64,000 bases of DNA from Microbacterium sp. Leaf151. GTDB lineage: Bacteria; Actinomycetota; Actinomycetes; Actinomycetales; Microbacteriaceae. The stretch is from the NCBI RefSeq assembly GCF_001424225.1, contig NZ_LMOR01000002.1, positions 496,001-560,000 on the forward strand. Reading direction: 5' to 3'. The position numbers and the translations under genes are program-made. The notes below the pieces were generated by a model. It ran no database searches. It was given only the letters and a program-made list of their open reading frames with translations, and was not told the DNA's origin. Shown here in pieces: positions 1 through 8,421 of this stretch (positions are counted from its first letter, which is position 1; each line of letters begins with the position of its first letter).

Positions 1-1
1 G

Positions 2-961
2 GTCGGCGCCGAACGAGACGACGTCATCGCGATGACCGCGGCGATGCTGCGCCCCACCGGATTGCAGCAGTTCGCCGAGCGCTTCCCCGAGCGGGTCTAC
101 GACGTCGGCATCGCCGAACAGCACGCGGTCGCCTCGGCGGCCGGGCTCGCATTCGGTGGTCTGCACCCCGTCGTCGCCATCTACGCCACCTTCATGAACC
201 GGGCTTTCGACCAGGTCATGATGGACGTCGCCCTCCACAAGGCGGGCGTGACCTTCGTGCTCGACCGCGCGGGGGTGACGGGCCCCGACGGTCCCAGCCA
301 CCACGGCATCTGGGATCTGGCGATGCTGCAACTCGTCCCCGGCATCCGAATCGCCGCCCCGCGCGATGCCACGCGCCTGCGTGAGGAGTTCCGCGAGGCC
401 GCCGCTGTCGAGGACGCACCCACCGTGGTGCGCTACCCCAAGGGCAAGGTGAACGACGACGTCGAGGCCATCGAGCGCCTGCACGACGGCGTAGACGTTC
501 TCGCCCGCGGTGCGAGCGAAGACGTGCTCCTGGTCGGCATCGGCCCGATGGTGCACCTCGCCCTCGAGGTCGCTGAGCGACTCGAGGCGCAGGGCATCGG
601 AGCGACCGTCATCGACCCGCGCTGGGCCATCCCCGTGCAGCCGTCGATCGTCGACCTCGCGCGCGATCACCGTCTCGTCATCACGATCGAAGACGGCATC
701 CGCGTCGGTGGCGTCGGTACCCGCGTGCGACAGGTGCTGCGCGAGGCGGGGGTGGACACGGCCGTCGACGAGCTCGGCATCCCCGATGAGTTCATCGATC
801 ACGCCACACGCGAGCAGATCTTCGAGGATGCCGGCCTCACGGCTCCCAAGATCGCGCACGATGTCGTCGCCCAGGTGCTCGGTACCCGCATCCCCATGGC
901 ACGCCAGACGCCCACGGGTTCTATCCCCACGATCGAGCAGTGGGAGAAGTCGCGCCCGTGA
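2..961 (+). CDS. dxs: 1-deoxy-D-xylulose-5-phosphate synthase, C-terminal part (5' end outside window)
   Basis: This is the last 319 codons of Dxs, the thiamine-diphosphate enzyme that joins pyruvate and glyceraldehyde 3-phosphate at the entry of the MEP isoprenoid pathway in the cytosol. The visible part starts inside the pyrimidine-binding transketolase domain, with VGIAEQHAV carrying the Glu that activates the cofactor and then DRAGVTGPDGPSHHG. The transketolase C-terminal domain follows. The reading frame is already open at base 2, so the start lies upstream of the window. The full protein is usually about 620-650 residues, so roughly half is here. A strong hairpin follows the stop at once, so dxs ends its transcription unit. 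Confidence 0.95.
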   Translation, partial: VGAERDDVIAMTAAMLRPTGLQQFAERFPERVYDVGIAEQHAVASAAGLAFGGLHPVVAIYATFMNRAFDQVMMDVALHKAGVTFVLDRAGVTGPDGPSHHGIWDLAMLQLVPGIRIAAPRDATRLREEFREAAAVEDAPTVVRYPKGKVNDDVEAIERLHDGVDVLARGASEDVLLVGIGPMVHLALEVAERLEAQGIGATVIDPRWAIPVQPSIVDLARDHRLVITIEDGIRVGGVGTRVRQVLREAGVDTAVDELGIPDEFIDHATREQIFEDAGLTAPKIAHDVVAQVLGTRIPMARQTPTGSIPTIEQWEKSRP

Positions 962-976
962 CATCGGCTCCGCCGT

Positions 977-1016
977 GAGATGAGGCCGGGACGCACGCGC
1001 GTCCCGGCCTCATCTC
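977..1016 (+). terminator. Intrinsic-type terminator hairpin after dxs
   Basis: A perfect 18-bp stem (977-994 with 999-1016) encloses a 4-nt loop and begins 16 bases after the dxs stop. There is no long T-tract, as is common in actinobacteria. Confidence 0.8.
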
Positions 1017-1100
1017 GTTCCGCCCTCACGATTGGCCCGCGCTGCACTGTTGCGCCGTGCCGCGTGCCCCGCCGCCAGGGCAAGCGACCGCACCAACAAG

Positions 1101-1350
1101 CGGTCTCACCAAGACAAGCGGTCTCACCAGAACAGGCGATCACGCCGTAACAGGCCGTGACCCGCCTACCGGGGCCTGTTCTCACCGAAATACCCGTCCT
1201 CGCGCGCCGCCCGCTCCCCGGACCCGCGCACCACTCCGGTCTCACCAGAACAGGCGATCACGCGGAAACAGGCCCTGACCCGCCGGCCCGGGCCTGTTGT
1301 CACCGAAACACCTGTCCTCGCACGCCGCCCACTCCCGGGCCCGCCCGCAG
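1101..1350. repeat. Intergenic tandem repeat, two 118-bp units preceded by a short partial copy
   Basis: Unit 1 begins at 1120 and unit 2 at 1238. Both open with GGTCTCACCAGAACAGGCGA and align over about 113 bases with scattered substitutions. The motif cGGTCTCACC also occurs at 1101, 18 bp before unit 1. Each unit holds a small hairpin formed by AACAGGCC and GGCCTGTT. Open frames here on both strands are low-complexity translations of the repeat, and I see no gene between 1017 and 1403. Confidence 0.75.
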
Positions 1351-1353
1351 CGA

Positions 1354-1392
1354 CGAGAGCGGCGCCGCCCCTCGGGGACGGCGCCGCTCTCG
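1354..1392 (-). terminator. Terminator hairpin after the fadA-fadB unit
   Basis: A perfect 14-bp stem (1354-1367 with 1379-1392) with an 11-nt loop lies 12 bases beyond the stop of the leftward gene that ends at 1404. It could also stop read-through from dxs. Confidence 0.75.
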
Positions 1393-1403
1393 CGTTCAGA
1401 GGA

Positions 1404-3542
1404 TCAGCCCCCGATGCCGCGGATGGGCGGGTGATGGAACGTGTCGCCGAAGGCGCGCTCCGACGCCCCCTCGCGGTCGAGGTAGGGCGAGGCGCCACCG
1501 TCGATGAAGGGCCAGCCGGCGCCGAGGATGAGGCACAGGTCGATGTCCTGCACCTCGGGTACCACGCCCTCGTCGAGCATGATCTTGATCTCCTGGGCGA
1601 GGCCGTCCTGCACGCGGGCGAGGATCGTCTCGGGCGCCACGGGCGTCTTTCCGGTGACGAGCACCTTCTGCGCCGCTCTGGTCCAGCCGGTCACACGGCC
1701 GCCCTTGTCCTTCTCGACGACCTCGGGAAGCGCCGCGAGCTCGTGGAAATTCTCCGACGAGAAGAAGCGGTCGGGGAAGGCGTGCGCCATCGTGTCCTGC
1801 ACGTGGGCCGCGACCTTCCAGCCCACGAGGTCGATGAGCTGGAACGGGCCCATCGGCAGCCCGAGGGGCGCGAACGCCTTCTCGACCGTCGTGATCGGGG
1901 TGCCCTCGTAGACAGCACGTGCCGCCTCGCCCATGACCTTCGCCAGCAGACGGTTCACGACGAAGCCGGGCGCATCGGCGGTGAGCACGGCATTCTTGCC
2001 CAGGCCCTTCGCGACGACGAAGGCGGTGGACAGAGCGGCGTCGCTGGTGGCATCCGTCTTGACCACCTCGATGAGCGGCATGACCGCGACGGGGTTGAAG
2101 AAATGGAAGCCGACGAGACGCTCGGGGTTCTGCAGCACCGATCCGATCTCAGCCACAGAGAGGGACGAGGTGTTCGTTGCGAGGATCGCGTCGTCAGCGA
2201 CGATCTTCTCGATGGCGGAGAACACCTCCTGCTTGACCCCGACCTCTTCGAACACCGCCTCGATGACGAAGTCGCAGTCGGCGAACTCCGAGCGGTCGGT
2301 CGTGCCGTGCACGAGGGCACGAAGCTGGTTGGCGGTGTCACCGTCGAGGCGGCCCTTGGCTTCGAGCTTGCCGATCTCTTCGCGAATGGATGCCACGCCC
2401 TTGTCGACGCGCCCCTGGTCGAGGTCGGTGATGATCACCGGAACCCGGAGCTTGCGCACGAACAGCAGCGCGAACTGCGACGCCATGAGGCCCGCGCCGA
2501 TGACGCCGACCTGGGTGACCTTCTTCGCGAGCGCCTTGTCGGGAGCCCCGACCGGACGCTTCGCGCGCTTCTGCACAAGATCGAAGGCGTACATGGATGC
2601 CGCGAACTGGTCGCCCGTGATGAGGTCGGCGAGAGCCTCGTCCTCACGCGCGAAACCCTCGGCCTTCGTGCCGCTCTTCGCCTTGTCGAGCAGATCGAGC
2701 GCGACGTAGGGGGAGCGGGGAACGGTGCCGATCTTGGACTCGAGCATGCCCCGGGCCATCTTGATCGCGATGGGCCACTTGGTCAGGCGTTCGAGCTTGC
2801 CCGGCTCGTTCTTGCGCTCGACCTTCACCCGGCCGGTGAGCACGCCGTCGGCCCACCGCAGCGAGTCCTCCAGGTACGAGGCCGCCGGGAAGACGGCATC
2901 CATGATCCCGAGGTCGAACGCCTGCTGGGGCTTGAGCATGCGGTTCTGTTTGAGCGGGTTCGAGATCACGACCTCGAGGGCGTTCTCGATGCCGATGAGG
3001 TTCGGCAGCAGGTAGGCGCCGCCCCAACCGGGGATGATGCCGAGGAACACCTCGGGCAAGGCCACCGCTGCGGCCGAGGCGTCGACCGTGCGGTAGGTGG
3101 AGTTCAGCGCGATCTCGAGGCCGCCACCGAGCGCGAGGCCGTTCACGAACGCGAACGAGGGCACACCCAGCTCGGACAGTGAGCCGATCACCTGGTGACC
3201 GCGCTGGGCGATCAAGCGGGCGACGTCTTTCGACGGCAGCTTCGCGACGTCGGAGAGATCGGCACCGGCGGCGAGGATGTACTGCTTGCCCGTGATGGCG
3301 ACTGCGTGGATCTCGCCGGCCGCGGCCCGGTTCTTCAGCGTCTCGAGCGTGCGCCCGAGCTGCGCGAGCGTCGCCGGTCCGAGCGTGTTAGGCCGGGTGT
3401 GGTCGCGACCGTTGTCGAGGGTGATGAGTGCCAGCACGTTCCCGGAGGGCAGCCGCACGTCGCGGACGGGGGAGTGTGTCACCACCTCGTCGCCGGTCAG
3501 GGCGTCGAGGGGGGAGAAGTCGATCGTGGAGTAATCGGTCAC
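1404..3542 (-). CDS. 3-hydroxyacyl-CoA dehydrogenase / enoyl-CoA hydratase fusion (beta-oxidation)
   Basis: A 712-residue bifunctional beta-oxidation enzyme that hydrates trans-2-enoyl-CoA and oxidises the L-3-hydroxyacyl-CoA with NAD. The N-terminal crotonase half has GLALGGGLE (Glu143) and ALPEVFLG (Glu164), matching the two catalytic glutamates of FadB. The dehydrogenase half starts near residue 345 with the nucleotide-binding GVIGAGLMASQ and carries HFFNPV with the catalytic His. I chose the GTG at 3542, whose first bases form a GTGA overlap with the thiolase stop, which suggests translational coupling. The open frame continues upstream to 4127, but that stretch is antisense-like composition inside the thiolase gene. 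With the upstream thiolase it forms the alpha and beta parts of a trifunctional complex. Confidence 0.92.
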   Translation of the reverse strand: MTDYSTIDFSPLDALTGDEVVTHSPVRDVRLPSGNVLALITLDNGRDHTRPNTLGPATLAQLGRTLETLKNRAAAGEIHAVAITGKQYILAAGADLSDVAKLPSKDVARLIAQRGHQVIGSLSELGVPSFAFVNGLALGGGLEIALNSTYRTVDASAAAVALPEVFLGIIPGWGGAYLLPNLIGIENALEVVISNPLKQNRMLKPQQAFDLGIMDAVFPAASYLEDSLRWADGVLTGRVKVERKNEPGKLERLTKWPIAIKMARGMLESKIGTVPRSPYVALDLLDKAKSGTKAEGFAREDEALADLITGDQFAASMYAFDLVQKRAKRPVGAPDKALAKKVTQVGVIGAGLMASQFALLFVRKLRVPVIITDLDQGRVDKGVASIREEIGKLEAKGRLDGDTANQLRALVHGTTDRSEFADCDFVIEAVFEEVGVKQEVFSAIEKIVADDAILATNTSSLSVAEIGSVLQNPERLVGFHFFNPVAVMPLIEVVKTDATSDAALSTAFVVAKGLGKNAVLTADAPGFVVNRLLAKVMGEAARAVYEGTPITTVEKAFAPLGLPMGPFQLIDLVGWKVAAHVQDTMAHAFPDRFFSSENFHELAALPEVVEKDKGGRVTGWTRAAQKVLVTGKTPVAPETILARVQDGLAQEIKIMLDEGVVPEVQDIDLCLILGAGWPFIDGGASPYLDREGASERAFGDTFHHPPIRGIGG

Positions 3543-4747
3543 TTGCGCTTCTTCTTTCCGTCGAAGAACGGGTTCTCCCAGATGACCGAGCCACCCTGGC
3601 CGAGGCCCACGCACATGGCGGTGAGGCCGTAGCGCACGTCGGGACGTTCGGCGAACTGCGCGGCCAACTGGATCATGAGGCGGACTCCGGATGCCGCGAG
3701 CGGGTGGCCGATGGCGATGGCACCGCCCCAGGGGTTCACGCGGGGGTCGTCGTCGGCGATGCCGAAGTGATCGAGGAGCGAGATCACCTGGATGGCGAAG
3801 GCCTCGTTCAGTTCGAACAGTCCGATGTCGTCGATCGTGAGCCCGGCCTTCTTGAGGGCCTTCTCGGTCGAGGGGATCGGCCCGATGCCCATGATCTCGG
3901 GCTCGACGCCCGCGAAGGCGAACGACACCATGCGCATCTTGGGGGCGAGGCCGAACTCTTTCACGGCGTCCCGGCCCGCGAGCAGGCTGATCGTCGCGCC
4001 GTCGGTGAGGGGCGACGAGGTCCCCGCGGTGACCCGACCGTGCGGACGGAAGGGCGTCTTGAGCGTCGCGAGTCCTTCGACCGTCGTCTCGGGGCGACGA
4101 CCTTCGTCCTCGGTGGCGAGGCCCCACGCACCCTCGGCGTCCTTGACGGCGATGGAGACGAGATCGGGCTGGATCTTGCCCGCCTCATAGGCCGCCTGCA
4201 CCTTGTGCTGGCTCGCGGCGCCGAAGCGATCGGCACGTTCCTTGGTCAAGTGCGGGAAGCGGTCGTGGATGCGCTCGGCGGTGACGCCCATGTTGAGCGC
4301 GCCCGGATCGACCAGCTTCTCGGCCACGAAGCGCGGATTGGGGTCGACATTGCCACCGATGGGGTGACGCCCCATGTGCTCGACACCGCCCGCGAGGGCG
4401 AGATCATACATCCCGACGCCGATCGAGGCGCCCATCGTCGTGACGCTCGTCATGGCGCCCGCGCACATGCGCTCGACCGCGAAGCCGGGCACCGTCATCG
4501 GAAGTCCCGCGAGGATCGCCGCGGTGCGTCCCAGGGTCAGGCCCTGGTCACCGGTCTGCGACGTCGCGGCGATCGCCACGTCGTCGATGCGGTCCTTCGG
4601 CACGTCCCCGTTGCGCTCCATCAACCCGATGATCGCCTTGACCACCAGGTCATCGGCTCGGGTGTTCCAGTACATGCCCTTCTCGCCGGCGCGCCCGAAG
4701 GGGGTTCGCATTCCGTCAACGAAGAAGACGTCCGTCATCTCGGCCAC
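3539..4747 (-). CDS. fadA: Acetyl-CoA C-acyltransferase (thiolase)
   Basis: A 402-residue thiolase that cleaves 3-ketoacyl-CoA with CoA in the last step of each beta-oxidation round. The nucleophile sits in VERMCAGAM (Cys95). The GHPLAASG motif supplies the active-site His, and MCVGLGQGGSV supplies the second Cys near the C terminus. The length fits the family. Two starts are possible: GTG at 4747, four bases after a GGAGG, and ATG at 4738, thirteen bases after it. A TAGGCT -10 box at 4775-4780 on the minus strand implies a short leader. It is the first gene of a two-gene operon with the hydratase/dehydrogenase, overlapping it by 4 bp. Confidence 0.93.
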   Translation of the reverse strand: MAEMTDVFFVDGMRTPFGRAGEKGMYWNTRADDLVVKAIIGLMERNGDVPKDRIDDVAIAATSQTGDQGLTLGRTAAILAGLPMTVPGFAVERMCAGAMTSVTTMGASIGVGMYDLALAGGVEHMGRHPIGGNVDPNPRFVAEKLVDPGALNMGVTAERIHDRFPHLTKERADRFGAASQHKVQAAYEAGKIQPDLVSIAVKDAEGAWGLATEDEGRRPETTVEGLATLKTPFRPHGRVTAGTSSPLTDGATISLLAGRDAVKEFGLAPKMRMVSFAFAGVEPEIMGIGPIPSTEKALKKAGLTIDDIGLFELNEAFAIQVISLLDHFGIADDDPRVNPWGGAIAIGHPLAASGVRLMIQLAAQFAERPDVRYGLTAMCVGLGQGGSVIWENPFFDGKKKRK

Positions 4748-4774
4748 TCTGCCTCCAGTGTTTGGGATGATCCC

Positions 4775-4780
4775 AGCCTA
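4775..4780 (-). promoter_or_regulatory. Probable -10 box (TAGGCT) of the beta-oxidation operon
   Basis: On the minus strand TAGGCT lies about 27 bases before the thiolase start, followed by a leader with GGAGG at 4752-4756. It matches the TAGNNT boxes in front of many genes in this window. Confidence 0.45.
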
Positions 4781-4818
4781 GGAAGGCGGTTTCGCGCCCG
4801 AGAATCGGTTGTCCGAAC

Positions 4819-6015
4819 CTACGAATCAGTAGCGGGGTCGTCGTCATCCGCGTTGAGGGAAGCTACAAAGCTATCTGCGATCACCTGTGCAGTCTGCTCA
4901 ATCTGCCAGGGTCGCGCACCGAGGTCGGCGAGTGCGGCGCCGACCGAATCGGCCGTCACCTCGCCGGGCGGGGCCCATGCCACGCGGCGCAGCGTCTCGG
5001 GCGTCAGAAGGTTCTCCGTCGGCATCCGCAGCTCTTCTGCGCGCGCCTCGACGGCCGGACGTGCGGCCTTCAGCCGCCGGTCGGCTTCGGGATTGCGGTC
5101 GACCCACGCACGCGGAGGCGGCAGCGTGTCGCTCGGGACGCGGTCGGCCGGCAGATCCGTCGCCTCGCGGCCCGCCACGATGGCGTTCCACCACCGGTCG
5201 AGCTGCGTGCGGCTGGCCCGCCCGTTGAATTCCTTCACGCCGGCCAGCGCCTGCTTGCTCGCCGGGTCGGCCAGGATCGCCGCCACGAGGGCGCGGTCGG
5301 GTACGAGACGACCGGGGGCGACGTCCTGCTCACGGGCGTAGTCCTCACGGGCCTGCCAGAGCGAACGGGCAACGGCGAGGGCGCGGCGCCCGCGCACCGA
5401 GTGCAGACCGCTGAGGCGACGCCAAGGGTCGTCACGCACGGGTTTCGGGAGGCGCTCGAGCACCGCCTGGAACTCCTGCCGGGCGAACTCCGTCTTCTGC
5501 TGCTCGTCGAGTTCGGCCACGAGCACGTCGCGCACGTCGATGAGGTGCTCCACGTCGAGGGCGGCGTACTCGAGCCAGGATGCCGGCAGCGGGCGCGTCG
5601 ACCAGTCTGCGGCCGAGTGGGCCTTGGCCAGGGTGATGCCCAACGTCTGCTCGACGACGGCCCCGAGACCCACGCGCTCGTGGCCGAGCACACGGGAGCC
5701 CAGCTCGGTGTCGAAGATGGACGACGGCTCGAGACCGCGCTCGCGCAGGGAGGGGAGATCCTGGCTCGCCGCGTGGAACACCCACTCGACGTCGCCGATC
5801 GCCGCCTGCAACGGCGCGAAGTCCTCGATGGTCGACGGGTCGAACAGGAAGACGCCCGCCCCGCGGCGGAACACCTGGATGAGGTACGCCCGCTGGGAGT
5901 AGCGGAACCCCGACGCCCGTTCGACGTCGACCGCGACGGGACCGTGACCTTCGGCCAGTGCCGCGCAGGCGGAGCTGAGCCCCGCGGCATCCTCGATGAC
6001 GATGTACTCAACCAC
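4819..6015 (-). CDS. rnd: Ribonuclease D-like 3'-5' exoribonuclease with HRDC domain
   Basis: A 398-residue DEDD-family exonuclease expected to trim structured RNAs in the cytosol. The first exonuclease motif is PVAVDVERASG, the third is YAALDVEHLID (YxxxD), and an HRDC nucleic-acid-binding domain follows near residues 210-290. I took the GTG at 6015 because GGAGG lies seven bases upstream (6023-6027). The open frame extends further, but that part overlaps the DUF3000 gene in another frame. The start overlaps the end of DUF3000 by 8 bp, so the two are probably co-transcribed. This pairing is common in actinobacteria, and its functional meaning is unknown to me. Confidence 0.88.
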   Translation of the reverse strand: MVEYIVIEDAAGLSSACAALAEGHGPVAVDVERASGFRYSQRAYLIQVFRRGAGVFLFDPSTIEDFAPLQAAIGDVEWVFHAASQDLPSLRERGLEPSSIFDTELGSRVLGHERVGLGAVVEQTLGITLAKAHSAADWSTRPLPASWLEYAALDVEHLIDVRDVLVAELDEQQKTEFARQEFQAVLERLPKPVRDDPWRRLSGLHSVRGRRALAVARSLWQAREDYAREQDVAPGRLVPDRALVAAILADPASKQALAGVKEFNGRASRTQLDRWWNAIVAGREATDLPADRVPSDTLPPPRAWVDRNPEADRRLKAARPAVEARAEELRMPTENLLTPETLRRVAWAPPGEVTADSVGAALADLGARPWQIEQTAQVIADSFVASLNADDDDPATDS

Positions 6016-6598
6016 GCGTGGGCCTCCGGGCTCCGAACACTGCGACACCCTCCGACCCCGGGGGGAGGCCGGCGAGCATGCACACGAGCTCCGCCCACGC
6101 CTCGAGGTGCGGGCGGAAGGGACCGCGCGGCGACCATGACGCGCGAAGTTCGATCTGCGACCCCTCGCCCTGCGACGAGAGGGCGCCGAAGCCGGTGGAG
6201 AGGGTCTTGGTGGCCGTGCCCGACTCCGAGTGCCGCTCGGCCCCGCGCGAATCGAGGGCGTCGATGAGCCACGACCAGGCAACCTCAGCCAGCAGGGGAT
6301 CGACCCCGATCTCGGGCTCGAGGGGAGCCTGCGCGAAGCAGACGATGCGCCACGCCCCACCCCACGGCTCGGGCTCTTCGGGATCGTGCAGCAAAATGAA
6401 ACGCCCCGTACCGAAGGGCGAGTCCGTGGCGTGCTCCTCGGGTCGCACGTCACCGGCCAACGCCAATGAGAACGGCGCGAGCCCGGCCGGCGAGGGGATC
6501 TCGCGAACGACCAGATCTTCGCGGAAGCTGGTGGCCCGCACCTCTTCGGCTGCCCGCGCGAAGGGGCTGGCGGCCTCCGCCGCGCGCTGGTCACTCAC
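6008..6598 (-). CDS. DUF3000 domain protein
   Basis: A 196-residue protein of the actinobacterial DUF3000 family, with no assigned reaction. Recognisable stretches are REDLVVREIPSP near the N terminus, FGTGRFILLHDPEEPEPWGG in the middle and AWAELVCMLAGLPPG near the end. It has no signal peptide or membrane segment. The start is chosen by promoter position: a minus-strand TAGTCT at 6605-6610 lies six bases before the GTG at 6598, which fits a leaderless message, whereas the in-frame GTG at 6604 abuts the -10 box. It overlaps the downstream RNase D gene by 8 bp and is transcribed away from the hydrolase at 6624. Confidence 0.75.
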   Translation of the reverse strand: MSDQRAAEAASPFARAAEEVRATSFREDLVVREIPSPAGLAPFSLALAGDVRPEEHATDSPFGTGRFILLHDPEEPEPWGGAWRIVCFAQAPLEPEIGVDPLLAEVAWSWLIDALDSRGAERHSESGTATKTLSTGFGALSSQGEGSQIELRASWSPRGPFRPHLEAWAELVCMLAGLPPGSEGVAVFGARRPTRG

Positions 6599-6604
6599 GG
6601 CCAC

Positions 6605-6614
6605 AGACTAGAGT
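6605..6614. promoter_or_regulatory. Opposed, overlapping -10 boxes of a divergent promoter
   Basis: On the minus strand TAGTCT occupies 6605-6610, and on the plus strand TAGAGT occupies 6609-6614. They share two bases. The start codons they would serve lie at 6598 (minus) and 6624 (plus), so each -35 region must lie at or beyond the other gene's start. Confidence 0.5.
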
Positions 6615-6623
6615 GAGGCCTCG

Positions 6624-7829
6624 ATGAACGCTCCCAGGCGCGCCGCAGGTCTCCGCGCAACGCAACGCGGAGCAACTGGCATCCGGATCGCCCTATCGGC
6701 TCTCAGCCTGACGCTCGCCGCCTCGGCCGCCGCCCTCGGCGTGGTCTCGCTCCGCGTCGCCCGCACCGTCGTGCACCCTGCGGGCCGCCTGCCCGACACG
6801 CGCATCGTGCGCGTCGACTCCGCCGCGCAGACCGTCACCCTCGCGCGCACACCCGACACGGCCCTGCCGGGCCGATACGGCCTCTTCACGGTCGGCTCGG
6901 TCGACTACGTACGCCTCGGCTCCATCGTGGGCGCAGACGAGATCACGGTGACACGCAAGCTCCTCACGCACGTCGCCGCCGACGGCGACCTCGCACCCGA
7001 CGCCGCCTTCAGCGGGTGGTATTACGACCGCCCCGAGCAGGTGCACCGTCCGTTCCGCACCGTCGACATCGATACCGGTGTCGGGCCCTGTCCCGCCTGG
7101 GAGTTCGCCGCCCCGGCCGCCACGGACGTCTGGGTGATCCAGGTGCACGGCCGCGGCACGACGAAGGCCGAGGCGTTGCGTGCGGTCCCCGTCTTCCACG
7201 ACCTGGGCATCACGAGCCTGGTCGTGTCGTACCGCAACGACGGCGAGGCGCCCCAGAGCGCGTCCGGCACCTATGCGCTCGGAGCCACCGAGTGGCGCGA
7301 CCTCGACGCCGCCATCGGCTACGCACGTCGACAGGGCGCCCGGCACGTCATCGTCATGGGATGGTCGATGGGCGGCGCGCTCGCCCTGCAGGCGGCGCTC
7401 GAGTCGCCCCACGCCGACGTCATCGCGGGTCTCGTGCTCGAATCCCCGGTCGTCGACTGGCGCACGGTGCTCCGCTTCCACGCGCGCCTCATGAGATTGC
7501 CTGCGCCCGTGGTCACCGTCGCCCAGAGCGCCCTCGCGTCGAACTGGGGCGCGGCCGTCCTGGGCAGTGGCGAGGCCATCCCCCTCGACAGCCTCGACGC
7601 CGTGGCGCGCGCCGGCGAACTCCGGCACCCGATGCTCGTGCTCCACAGCGACGACGACGGATTCGTGCCGTCCGACGCCTCGCATGCACTGGCCGCCGCC
7701 CGGCCCGACCTCGTCACGATCGAGACCTTCCACGTCGCACGCCACACGAAGCTGTGGAACTACGACGAGACCCGCTGGGTGACCGCCATCGCCGACTGGG
7801 TGCGCGCGCGGGGCCTCGCCCGCGACTGA
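6624..7829 (+). CDS. Membrane-anchored or secreted alpha/beta hydrolase
   Basis: A 401-residue serine hydrolase with an N-terminal hydrophobic segment (about residues 17-37) after a basic start, so it is probably exported or anchored facing outward. A linker domain precedes the hydrolase fold. VIQVHGRG supplies the oxyanion region and VIVMGWSMGGALALQ the nucleophile elbow (GxSxG). LHSDDDGFVP carries the acid and FHVARHTKLWNY the His. The layout resembles peptidase S9/dienelactone-type hydrolases, and the substrate is unknown. The start ATG is 9 bases after a possible TAGAGT -10 box and 26 bases from the divergent DUF3000 start. A hairpin separates its 3' end from the convergent sufE. Confidence 0.82.
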   Translation: MNAPRRAAGLRATQRGATGIRIALSALSLTLAASAAALGVVSLRVARTVVHPAGRLPDTRIVRVDSAAQTVTLARTPDTALPGRYGLFTVGSVDYVRLGSIVGADEITVTRKLLTHVAADGDLAPDAAFSGWYYDRPEQVHRPFRTVDIDTGVGPCPAWEFAAPAATDVWVIQVHGRGTTKAEALRAVPVFHDLGITSLVVSYRNDGEAPQSASGTYALGATEWRDLDAAIGYARRQGARHVIVMGWSMGGALALQAALESPHADVIAGLVLESPVVDWRTVLRFHARLMRLPAPVVTVAQSALASNWGAAVLGSGEAIPLDSLDAVARAGELRHPMLVLHSDDDGFVPSDASHALAAARPDLVTIETFHVARHTKLWNYDETRWVTAIADWVRARGLARD

Positions 7830-7869
7830 CGCGAGAGCTTCCGGGGTTTCCGGGCGCATTCTGCGTCTT

Positions 7870-7890
7870 GGGGCGCGCCATTCGCGCCCC
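7870..7890. terminator. Hairpin between convergent hydrolase and sufE
   Basis: GGGGCGCG (7870-7877) and CGCGCCCC (7883-7890) form a perfect 8-bp stem with a 5-nt loop between two convergent genes, so it can serve both. Confidence 0.55.
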
Positions 7891-7934
7891 GGATCGCGAA
7901 ACCCGCCCCGAACGCGGGGGCCGGGCGGCGGCTG

Positions 7935-8375
7935 TCACCCTGCGCGCTTGGCGCTGACTTGCCGCTTCACGCGCATCAGCATCCCCGTCATCCCGGCGAT
8001 GCGCAGCGGGCTCACGGCGCGGGTGAGCCCGATGCTCAGCGGGAAGTCGTCGGGCACGGCGAGCACTTCGTCGGCACGGAGCCCCGTGAGCCCCTGCGCG
8101 AGGATGCTCGCGAACCCGCGCGTGGTCGGCGCCTCGGCCGGCGCGGTGGCGTGCATCGCGACGCTGTCGTCGGCGTCGACCGTGACGATGATGTAGACCG
8201 GCGACTGACACTCCACGACCCGCTCGCGCATCTCGGGGTGGTCGGCGAACTCCGCCGGCACCTCGGGAAGCTCCTGGGAGAACTCCAGCAGCAGTTGCAG
8301 CCGGTCGGGCTCCTCGAGCTCGAGAAACTCCTCGCGGATCTCGGCGAGGCGGGTGGGGAGGGCGTTGGCGGACAT
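7935..8375 (-). CDS. sufE: SufE-family sulfur-acceptor protein
   Basis: A 146-residue SufE homologue, which takes persulfide sulfur from a cysteine desulfurase for Fe-S cluster assembly. VVECQSPVYI places the acceptor cysteine at residue 56, and the N-terminal LAEIREEFLEL and PDRLQLLLEFSQELP helices are typical. The ATG at 8375 stands nine bases after GGGAGG (8385-8390). An alternative ATG at 8384 directly abuts that site and is too close. The gene lies 46 bp downstream of a rhodanese-type sulfurtransferase in the same direction, so two sulfur-handling proteins share an operon. It is not within a suf cluster here, and it may act with that sulfurtransferase instead. Confidence 0.88.
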   Translation of the reverse strand: MSANALPTRLAEIREEFLELEEPDRLQLLLEFSQELPEVPAEFADHPEMRERVVECQSPVYIIVTVDADDSVAMHATAPAEAPTTRGFASILAQGLTGLRADEVLAVPDDFPLSIGLTRAVSPLRIAGMTGMLMRVKRQVSAKRAG

Positions 8376-8421
8376 CACGGACATCCTCCCACGCCCGTCA
8401 CGCTCGGGCTCGTCGACGGCA

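Noticed and set aside
1057..1507. Open frames on both strands across the tandem repeat
   Set aside because: They merely translate the 118-bp repeat and show no protein features.
3543..4127. Extension of the hydratase/dehydrogenase frame to a start at 4127
   Set aside because: It lies wholly inside the thiolase gene in another frame, is Arg/Pro-rich, and the natural N terminus begins at the GTG overlapping the thiolase stop.
3428..5341. A 637-codon open frame on the plus strand
   Set aside because: It is antisense to thiolase and RNase D, has no family motifs, and has the composition typical of high-GC shadow frames.
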